Source of the DNA: Bacillus ndiopicus
Lineage (GTDB): Bacteria; Bacillota; Bacilli; Bacillales_A; Planococcaceae
Reading direction: 5' to 3'
Length of the DNA stretch: 64,000 bases
Assembly: GCF_000612805.1 (NCBI RefSeq)
Contig: NZ_HG964404.1
Coordinates: 335,091-399,090, forward strand
The notes under the pieces are model-generated. The model saw only the letters and a list, made by a program, of their open reading frames with translations, did not search any database and was not told where the DNA came from. Position 1 is the stretch's first letter. Each line of letters begins with the position of its first letter. This document shows, in pieces, positions 52,473 to 59,888 of this stretch. Position numbers and translations under genes: made by a program.

Positions 52473-54083
52473 TTACGCTATATTCGACTTTTCAGAGGAC
52501 GATTTAAGACGCTTCTCCTCATCAATCTGTTGGAACTCAGCCATTCGAGCAGTTGCACGCCAGTAATGATAAACAAGGCGGTCAATCCACAGTAACGCGC
52601 CTACTTTGGATACAGCAACATCTAGCTCTGTTTCATTGGCAACAGAACGCTCGAAATATTCATTGCGTTTATTGCGACGTGCTTGCGCCATCATTTGTGA
52701 ATGCGCCTCCAAGGTTTTAGAAATTTCACTTAGCGTTCCTTCATTGCTTAGACTTTGCTCCACAGCGGTTAATATTCCTTGCCATTCTGCCATTAATTGT
52801 GGCTGCAATACTAGCGCTTCTAGCTGCTGCTGTTCTCGTAGTACTTTTATAAGCCTTACTAAATGATCCTGTGTATGTAAAATGGCAATATGCTTATTGC
52901 GCTCTCTTTGCGAAGTCGATTGGATCGCATTAAGGAAGTCATGTGTAATTTTAATTGCTTCCTCTACTTCATCAATTTTTCGTTCATATTCCGTTGTTAT
53001 TTTTTTAGTTGCCATTAGGGTACTCTGTGCAGTCGTCAGCACCGTCATAATATCGCGTATTGTCTTAAACGAAACATCAAGTGCTACGGAAGGTACTTCT
53101 AATAGCTTTGTATCCAAATTGCGTGTTAATGCATTTTCACGTTCCGGTACGATTTTCATTAATAGCTTTGCAAACTGTTTAATAAAAGGCATAAAAATAA
53201 TCGCACCAAGCACGCTAAATAAAGTATGGAAAATTGCTAATGCCATCGTTTCATCGAAGCGCCCCGTAATTGCTTCCGTTATCCACTTCACCATTTGCAA
53301 AAAATATGGGAATGAAACTGTCACGAGTAGCGCTGTCACTACATTAAACAATAAATGGGTCATCGCTGTGCGCTTTGCCGATACAGATGCTCCAATAGCA
53401 GCAAATAAGGCTGTCGCAGTTGTACCGATATTTTGTCCGATAACTAAATAAGCTGCCTGCTCAAAATCAATAGCACCCGTAAATAGTGCCGCTAACGTTG
53501 CCGCCATCGCCGCGCTAGATGCCTGCATAATAATTGTCATAACAATCCCGATAACAATAAGCAGAAACGCTGAAAATACAGAGTTTGCAGGAATTTTATC
53601 GAAGGCAATTAAATTTTGCGCATCCCCCATCCCTTGTTGTAGCATATCGATTCCTAAAAACAACAAGCCAAAGCCTGCTAGTACACCGCCAAATTTTTTA
53701 ATATCGCGCGGTGCAATAAATGACATAAAAACACCGAAGCCAATAATCGGTAATGCCATCGCTTGTAAGCTAATTTTAAAACCAATTAATGAAATAATCC
53801 AACCTGTCGATGTACTACCGATATTCGCACCAATAATAACACCGATGGATTGAACAAAGGTTAGCAATCCTGCACTAACAAAACCGATAGTCAGAAGCGT
53901 GGTTGCTGTAGAAGATTGCACTAAAACCGTCATAAAAATCCCTGATAACATGGAGCTAAATGTTCCCCTTGTGAACTTATTTAGCCAGCGCTTCAATGCC
54001 TCTCCCGCTATTTCCTTCAGGCCATTCGTTAGCATCGACATGCCAAGTAAAAAGAGCCCGATTCCGCCAAAAATCGTCAGCAT
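52473..54083 (-). CDS. Na/phosphate cotransporter (NptA/YqeW type) with PhoU-like tail
   Basis: A 536-residue protein: two inverted transport repeats with VLVQSSTATTLLTIGFVSAG and IIMQASSAAMAATLAALF (QSS motifs that bind Na+ and phosphate), about eight spans, and a C-terminal soluble helical region (residues 330-530) related to PhoU. Such proteins take up phosphate with sodium, or export it, and the PhoU tail regulates activity. GGAGGTGAA precedes the ATG. A single gene. Confidence 0.85.
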   Translation of the reverse strand: MLTIFGGIGLFLLGMSMLTNGLKEIAGEALKRWLNKFTRGTFSSMLSGIFMTVLVQSSTATTLLTIGFVSAGLLTFVQSIGVIIGANIGSTSTGWIISLIGFKISLQAMALPIIGFGVFMSFIAPRDIKKFGGVLAGFGLLFLGIDMLQQGMGDAQNLIAFDKIPANSVFSAFLLIVIGIVMTIIMQASSAAMAATLAALFTGAIDFEQAAYLVIGQNIGTTATALFAAIGASVSAKRTAMTHLLFNVVTALLVTVSFPYFLQMVKWITEAITGRFDETMALAIFHTLFSVLGAIIFMPFIKQFAKLLMKIVPERENALTRNLDTKLLEVPSVALDVSFKTIRDIMTVLTTAQSTLMATKKITTEYERKIDEVEEAIKITHDFLNAIQSTSQRERNKHIAILHTQDHLVRLIKVLREQQQLEALVLQPQLMAEWQGILTAVEQSLSNEGTLSEISKTLEAHSQMMAQARRNKRNEYFERSVANETELDVAVSKVGALLWIDRLVYHYWRATARMAEFQQIDEEKRLKSSSEKSNIA

Positions 54084-54425
54084 ACATTCACCTCCAAATC
54101 AATAATTATTCAACTTTATACATAAAAAAATTCGAGCTTCAATGCAAAGCTAGTAAATATTTATATTACCATTTTACTACTAAAAAATTAACTGAAATTT
54201 CATAACTGATTTACAAATAATCAATAATGACGAAGTATTTTTCACAATATAGCAGTATGATAGCAATTTACCCGTCATATTTGTTACACAAATGTAAATT
54301 ACCTTTCTTAATACTTATGTATCAACGGTTTAGAATTGTTACATTGCTTCTTGGATAAACTTACCTAGCAAATACACAATTTATGCATGCTACAATCAGT
54401 TCGAGCTTGAAATCGAGGAGGGACC
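54084..54425. other. Divergent promoter region, nothing specific seen
   Basis: AT-rich 340 bases between the cotransporter gene and the NlpC/P60 gene. No riboswitch, hairpin or repeat was identified. Promoters must lie here, but none reaches a clear consensus. Confidence 0.4.
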
Positions 54426-55358
54426 ATGATGAAAAAACAAATATTCACAGCAGCATTAGCATTATCTGTTAGCTGTAGCTCACTACCATTACTACCTACT
54501 GCACTTCAAACATCCGAAGTAGCCGCTGCCTCTGTTAATGTAAGTCAACAAGCAGTGAATCAAAAAGCAGATCAAATTATCGCGACTGGAAAAAGCTTAA
54601 TTGGCAAAGCAACATATAGCAATACGGTATACAAACCAACAGCACCTTATAAATTTTCTTGCGCCTCATTTTTAATGTATATTTTTGAGAAGAACGGCGT
54701 TGATTTAGGTACGTATAATGAAGATTATATGTTGCAGCAAGGTACTGCTGTATCTAGAAGCCAGCTACAAAAAGGCGATCTAGTATTTTTCAAAAGTAAA
54801 AAAACCGGAACAGACCCTGACCATGTCGGGATTTATATGGGCAATAACAAACTGCTACATATGGCTGACTCCAAGCAAAATATTGTAGTGTCAGATATGA
54901 CTAGTAAACCTTATTATAAAGAAAATTATTATGGTGCTCGTCGCGTTCTGCCAGCATTAATGGCTTCGAACCCAGCTTCAACAGGCGACAAAATTGTCAA
55001 GCAAGCCTTTCTTTCTCAAGATAGTGTTCGCATTGGCTCAGTTAACTTAGCCGCACAAAAACGCTTTACTGCTGGAGGCTTTGTTCAATATGTATTAGGA
55101 CAAAGTGGCGTGAAGGTGAATACAACTGTTTTATCACAACAAATGAAGCTTGGAACAACTGTTTCACGCAGCAATTTACAAAAAGGTGATTTAGTATTTT
55201 TCAGCAGCGCAAGGGGCTCTAAAAACCCGTCACTCGTTGGTATTTACGCGGGTGAGCACCGCATTATTTTACCTACTTCAGATGGTGTCATTACGCGCGT
55301 ATTACTAGCAGACTACTACAAAGATCGCTATATTACGGCGAAGCGCATTACAAAATAA
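54426..55358 (+). CDS. Secreted NlpC/P60 protein with a degenerate second domain
   Basis: A 310-residue exported protein: signal peptide, then two NlpC/P60 domains in tandem. The first (about 45-175) is complete: FSCASFLMYIFEKNGVD (Cys), DPDHVGIYMG (His) and LHMADS. The second (about 185-305) aligns, but RFTAGGFVQYVLGQSG lacks the Cys and NPSLVGIYAG lacks the His, so it is inactive. Both share LQKGDLVFF. The enzyme would cleave peptidoglycan stem peptides. GAGGAGG before the ATGs. Confidence 0.85.
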   Translation: MMKKQIFTAALALSVSCSSLPLLPTALQTSEVAAASVNVSQQAVNQKADQIIATGKSLIGKATYSNTVYKPTAPYKFSCASFLMYIFEKNGVDLGTYNEDYMLQQGTAVSRSQLQKGDLVFFKSKKTGTDPDHVGIYMGNNKLLHMADSKQNIVVSDMTSKPYYKENYYGARRVLPALMASNPASTGDKIVKQAFLSQDSVRIGSVNLAAQKRFTAGGFVQYVLGQSGVKVNTTVLSQQMKLGTTVSRSNLQKGDLVFFSSARGSKNPSLVGIYAGEHRIILPTSDGVITRVLLADYYKDRYITAKRITK

Positions 55359-55365
55359 TCTATTG

Positions 55366-55404
55366 AAGAGAGCGGAGGTGTCTATTTTAGACGCCCCCGC
55401 TCTT
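55366..55404. terminator. Terminator between convergent genes
   Basis: AAGAGAGCGG... (55366-55381) pairs with ...CCGCTCTT (55389-55404), with two G-T or mismatch positions. Confidence 0.65.
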
Positions 55405-56790
55405 ATTATTACCTTTCAATTCACTTGCAAAGTCAATCATTGACCTGCTTGACATCGGCCCTTTTATTAAAACAATAGAATTTTGCGTTAGCATTTTCCT
55501 CAGTAATTCCATTACTCCTGTTACATCTGTGAAGCTATGCACCGCAGCTTTTGTACCATCAGCTTTCGCTTGTATTGCTATTTCCTTTGCACTCTTACCA
55601 ATTGTAATCAATGTATCAATAGATTGCTTGGCAATGAGCGAGCCTATTTCACGATGATATTGGCGCTCATATTTACCTAGCCTTTTTATATCGCCTAATA
55701 TAACAATCCGTTTTTTTCCTTTTCCTACTGCTTCTAATACCTTCAAAGCTGCTTCTATCGAGGTTGGATTATTCGTCCATGTATCGTCAATAATCGTACT
55801 TCCTGCTACCCCTTTTGAAAACTGTAAATGGCGTTCCATATTTTTAAATGTTCGCAGCTTGGCAATTGCCTTGCGCAAAGGAAAACCCATTTCAGTTGTT
55901 GCCGCAAATGCCGCTAAAGCATTATACACTTGATGCTCCCCATAGCCTGGTACGAAACAATCGAAACGTTCTTTTTGTGCTGTTAAAGAAAAGCGCATAC
56001 CACCTGTTACATACTGAATATTGCTTGCTTTGAAATTTGCATTTTTCTTTACACTAAATGTCACAACTTTCCCTTTAAAAGCTGCTAAAGAAATTTTTTT
56101 GCTGTTGTCATCATCCGCATTCATGATTAATGTGCCATTTTCCTGAATACCCTCTACAATTTCTGCCTTCGCCTGAATATAACCCTGTAAGCTTTTGCAG
56201 CCATCTAAGTGATGTACACCAATATTTGTAATAATCCCAATAGTCGGCTTGTAAATTAAGCATTGGTGCTTGATATTGCCTAAATTGCCTAAGCCTAACT
56301 CGAAAACGGCTGCTTTTGTTTGCTGGTCAACCATCGTCAAGTAGTTGAGCGATTGTCTTGGCTCATTAATACTACTCACTGTCGCTTGCACTGGCCAATC
56401 ACCTAGTAAAATATGACGAATCATTTCCTTCGTTGTTGTTTTACCACATGTGCCTGTTAAAGCAACTACTGGAATCGTAAAGAGCTCTCGATAATAATCG
56501 ACAAATTGCCAAAACGCTCGATGCATATTTTTCACATGCAATATTGTTATGGAAGCAGGAGCCTTTCGCAATTCTTCTTCCGCCTTATCTGACACAATCA
56601 CAAGTGGCGTAAGCTGTGCCAACCTCTTCCAGTCTACTTCCTCACTTTTACGAAGGAAGACTAGCGCATAACGCCTTACGCTATCTAGCTGCTGGTAGTG
56701 TAAAGCCTGCTTCACTGAAAAATTTGTAGCGCCTTGTATGAATTGACCATTGAACAATGCTTGAAGGTCTTTTACGGGCAATGCTATCAA
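55387..56790 (-). CDS. MurF-like Mur ligase, second of a tandem pair
   Basis: A 467-residue ATP-dependent amide ligase of the Mur family. N-terminal MurF-like domain 1-105; the ATP loop TGTCGKTTTKEM at about 112; GVHHLDGCK; YIQAKAEIVEG, whose first Lys would be carbamylated. The C-terminal domain has IDDTWTNNPTS, where MurF has DAYNANP, and LGDIKRLGKYERQYH. MurF normally adds D-Ala-D-Ala to UDP-MurNAc-tripeptide; the changed motif argues for another substrate. TTG at 56790 overlaps the stop of the upstream ligase gene. Confidence 0.8.
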   Translation of the reverse strand: MIALPVKDLQALFNGQFIQGATNFSVKQALHYQQLDSVRRYALVFLRKSEEVDWKRLAQLTPLVIVSDKAEEELRKAPASITILHVKNMHRAFWQFVDYYRELFTIPVVALTGTCGKTTTKEMIRHILLGDWPVQATVSSINEPRQSLNYLTMVDQQTKAAVFELGLGNLGNIKHQCLIYKPTIGIITNIGVHHLDGCKSLQGYIQAKAEIVEGIQENGTLIMNADDDNSKKISLAAFKGKVVTFSVKKNANFKASNIQYVTGGMRFSLTAQKERFDCFVPGYGEHQVYNALAAFAATTEMGFPLRKAIAKLRTFKNMERHLQFSKGVAGSTIIDDTWTNNPTSIEAALKVLEAVGKGKKRIVILGDIKRLGKYERQYHREIGSLIAKQSIDTLITIGKSAKEIAIQAKADGTKAAVHSFTDVTGVMELLRKMLTQNSIVLIKGPMSSRSMIDFASELKGNNKSGGV

Positions 56791-58169
56791 GCTAGCTCCT
56801 CCCCCCTGCGTAATTGCGCTGCTAATTCATGGATTGCCTCACTATACATATCACCTTTTATTAAAATGATTGTATTATTATCCGCGATTTTATTTAAGAG
56901 ACTACGCGCCAACATATTATTTTTAAAGCTGTAAATCTCCGCATCAAGGCCCAACTGCTGCGCTTTAGATGCCATAATACTTGCATGCTCACCAACCGTA
57001 ATAAGTATATCAACACCATGCTTGTAAATAATTTCACCTGCTAGCTTGTGAATGCTATAACCCCATGAGCCTAAGTCAGTAATCGTTCCAATTACAGCAA
57101 TTTTCTTTTTACCAATCCCGAGTTTGTTTAAAACACGCAAGGCAGCATCTAAAGATGTTGTTGTAATGCTCCACGTATCATCAATTAACAGAGACCCGTT
57201 AATACCCCTTAACATTTGTAGCTGCTTATTTAATTTACGGAATGTTGCAAGCTGTGCAATAGCCTTTTGTAAAGGTACTCCGATTTCATGTACAACAGCT
57301 AATGCTGCTAATGCGTTATACACTTGATGTTCCCCATAACCAGGCATTTTCACAACATACTGCTTTCCTCCATGATGCAAAATAAAACGCATGCCACGCT
57401 CTGTATAGGTGATGCTGCTTACTATAAAATCTGCATTACTTTTACCAAAGCGAATGATTTTCCCTTGAAATCCGCGAAAGTTAATCTTTTTTGTATTGGC
57501 GTCATCCGCGTTAATAATAAGCGTACCTTTTCCTACTATTTGCAGCATTTCAGCCTTAGCTTCGATGTAACCTTCCTGCGTTTTACAATAATTCAAATGA
57601 TGCGATCCTATATTTGTAATTACACCGATTGAAGGTTTAAAATACCGCCCTGCTCCAAGAACATCTCCAGGAGCACCAACTGCTGTTTCAAAAACTGCTG
57701 CTTTTGTCGTTTCCCCAATACGTAATAAATTTTGTAACAGCTCTGTTCGGGAATTATTACTTAAATGTGTTGCTACAATTTCATACTCACTTGACAGTAT
57801 ATGCTTCACCATTTCTTTTGTTGTCGTTTTGCCAGCCGTTCCTGTAATGGTAACGATCGGAATTTTAAATTGACTGCGATAATACTCAACAAATTTCCAA
57901 TAGGCATTTGTCATATCCTCCACTTTCAAAATCGTTACTCCGTCAGGCACTTCCTTTAAACGGTATGCCCATTCAGTCACAATTACTAACGGCAAAAAAG
58001 TCAATAAGCTTTGCCAGTTGACAATTTTCGTATTTGTAAAAAATATTGTCCGTTTATGCTTTATTTGTTTTAAACGGTATGCACCATGTTCAATCAAAAG
58101 ATCTGGTGACCCTTTTACAAGCTCTCCACCGATAATTTCTACTACAGCACCAACAGGTATAGGCTTCAT
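56787..58169 (-). CDS. MurF-like Mur ligase, first of a tandem pair
   Basis: A 460-residue paralogue of the next gene, aligning throughout: N-terminal domain 1-105, ATP loop TGTAGKTTTKEM at about 109-120, GSHHLNYCK, YIEAKAEMLQ and IDDTWSITTTSLD in place of the MurF DAYNANP motif. The IDDTW form is shared with the downstream ligase but differs after it, so the two may act on different acceptors. ATG at 58169 has GGGGGGAG two bases upstream. The pair are coupled through a four-base overlap. Confidence 0.8.
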   Translation of the reverse strand: MKPIPVGAVVEIIGGELVKGSPDLLIEHGAYRLKQIKHKRTIFFTNTKIVNWQSLLTFLPLVIVTEWAYRLKEVPDGVTILKVEDMTNAYWKFVEYYRSQFKIPIVTITGTAGKTTTKEMVKHILSSEYEIVATHLSNNSRTELLQNLLRIGETTKAAVFETAVGAPGDVLGAGRYFKPSIGVITNIGSHHLNYCKTQEGYIEAKAEMLQIVGKGTLIINADDANTKKINFRGFQGKIIRFGKSNADFIVSSITYTERGMRFILHHGGKQYVVKMPGYGEHQVYNALAALAVVHEIGVPLQKAIAQLATFRKLNKQLQMLRGINGSLLIDDTWSITTTSLDAALRVLNKLGIGKKKIAVIGTITDLGSWGYSIHKLAGEIIYKHGVDILITVGEHASIMASKAQQLGLDAEIYSFKNNMLARSLLNKIADNNTIILIKGDMYSEAIHELAAQLRRGEELA

Positions 58170-58337
58170 ACACTCCCCCCTTCTGCTAGTAGCATATGCT
58201 AACAAGACAAACACATTTGGATGAATGTTCTATTATTTTTATAAGATGTGCGTGATAGTCAACTATATGAAGCCCTCTTACGCTCATACATATAGAAAGA
58301 TAGAAATCGTATATAGCCAAGTAGGAGGAGTGATGAT

Positions 58338-59546
58338 GTGAAAACGATTGTTTTTATTGGAACGAGTAAAAGTGGCTCGAGTCGTGAAGCAATTAAAGCT
58401 GCTGAAAGTCTCGGCTATTTTACCGTGCTTTTTACAAATAATGAAAAGCAATTTCAGCAAAGAAAGGAATATGCTGATGTGCATAAAATGATGCTAGTCG
58501 ATATAACAAATATGGATGCTATGAGAAAGGCTATCCACACTTTACAAAAAACCCAGTTATCGATTATCTGCATCGTCAGCTTTACAGACCCTTATGTGCA
58601 TACAGCCTCACAATTATGCGATGAGTTTTGCCAAAGTTATACGCAATCTAAGGCGATTGCCAGTATGGAAAACAAAGAGGCGACAAGACAGCACTTACAA
58701 AAATTCGAGTTCACACCGAAATTTGCCATATTACAAGCAAATAAAGTGAGTGAGCTTCCTAAAATGAGCTTCCCTTTAATTGTAAAATCCCCAAAATCGA
58801 CTGGCTCGAAAGATGTTCTTTTGGCACTAAACAAAAAGCAACTCAACCTTCATATAACAACACTACAAGAAAAATATCCAAAAGATACAATTATGATTGA
58901 AGAATATATCGATGGCCCCCAATACTTAGTCGAAACAATTATTCATAATGGAAAGCCGCATTTAATTGCGGTCATTGAGCAAGATATTACACAGGGCAAG
59001 CGCTTTATTATTACAGGTTACACCGTGCTTGCAAATATTCCTCCGAAAATGCAGGAAGCTTTGCAGGACATTGCAGAGTCGATTACAAATGCCTTTCAGT
59101 TAAAAAACGGTGCCATGCATTTGGAGCTACGTCAGACAAAAGCAGGCTGGAAGCTTATTGAAATTAACCCGCGCATTTCGGGTGGCGCAATGAATCATAT
59201 GCTACAGGCGGCCTTTGGCTTTAGTTTAGTAAAGGAAACATTAAAGCTTTTAACAGGTGAAAAACCAAATATTGAACCACTGCATCGTCGCTTCGTCTAT
59301 ACTAAATATTTAGTTGTCGATCGAAAAGGTATATTAGAAAGAGTGACAGGCAGAAATAAAGCCAAAAACAGCCGCGGTGTTGTCGAAGTCTATATAAAGC
59401 CGAGAAGAGGAACTTTATTAATCCCACCGCTCTCTATGGGACATCGCTATGCCTATGTCATCGCAACAGGTAACACCAAGCACGAAGCCAAAAGAAACGC
59501 CTACTCCGCAGCCAAAAAAATTCACTTCCATATGAGAACCATATAG
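58338..59546 (+). CDS. ATP-grasp ligase (carboxylate-amine ligase)
   Basis: A 402-residue ATP-grasp enzyme of the L-amino-acid-ligase (BacD/carbamoyl-phosphate-like) type: an N-terminal Rossmann part (IVFIGTSKSGSSREAIKAAE), SFPLIVKSPKSTGSKDVLLA (ATP lysine and Gly loop), MIEEYIDGPQYLVE, and the Mg site LELRQTKAGWKLIEINPRIS. It joins an amino acid or other carboxylate to an amine using ATP. The start is GTG at 58338 with GGAGGAG upstream. It is divergent from the tandem ligases and convergent with the ATP-grasp-Mur fusion. Confidence 0.85.
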   Translation: MKTIVFIGTSKSGSSREAIKAAESLGYFTVLFTNNEKQFQQRKEYADVHKMMLVDITNMDAMRKAIHTLQKTQLSIICIVSFTDPYVHTASQLCDEFCQSYTQSKAIASMENKEATRQHLQKFEFTPKFAILQANKVSELPKMSFPLIVKSPKSTGSKDVLLALNKKQLNLHITTLQEKYPKDTIMIEEYIDGPQYLVETIIHNGKPHLIAVIEQDITQGKRFIITGYTVLANIPPKMQEALQDIAESITNAFQLKNGAMHLELRQTKAGWKLIEINPRISGGAMNHMLQAAFGFSLVKETLKLLTGEKPNIEPLHRRFVYTKYLVVDRKGILERVTGRNKAKNSRGVVEVYIKPRRGTLLIPPLSMGHRYAYVIATGNTKHEAKRNAYSAAKKIHFHMRTI

Positions 59547-59558
59547 TTACCAAAAATA

Positions 59559-59590
59559 AGCATCTCCTCGTGGTGAGGAGATGCTGTTTT
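59559..59590 (+). terminator. Terminator of the ATP-grasp gene
   Basis: AGCATCTCCTC (59559-59569) pairs perfectly with 59575-59585 around GTGGT, followed by GTTTT. Confidence 0.8.
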
Positions 59591-59592
59591 GC

Positions 59593-59880
59593 AGTTATTA
59601 GTGATTTTGTGTTTTATTTGCGTGTTTTTGTGAGTTATCTGCGCTTTCTTATGACTTATCTGCGGTTTTCTCAAGTTATCTACGTATTCCATGTTTTATC
59701 AGCGATTTCTCATGGCTTATCTATGAATTTTATAATATATCAGCGACTTTGGGACATTTATCGGCGATTTTTTGATTATATCAGCGACTTCGAGTCATTT
59801 ATCGGCGACTTTCTGATTATATCAGCGACTTCGAATCATTTATCGGCGACCTTTAAATTTTCTCAGCATTTTCTTATAAT
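59593..59880. repeat. Degenerate tandem repeat array, about 14 units of 20-21 bases
   Basis: Units of the form TTATCnGCGAnTT plus about eight bases run head-to-tail. The last six form three 42-base dimers (TATCAGCGACTT then TTATCGGCGA...). It fills the gap between convergent genes. The frame across it (about 129 codons) is a by-product of the repeat, not a gene. Confidence 0.75.
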
Positions 59881-59888
59881 TTCCCAGG

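Noticed and set aside
59593..59880. CRISPR array
   Set aside because: Units are only 20-21 bases, degenerate and without distinct spacers; no cas genes are present.
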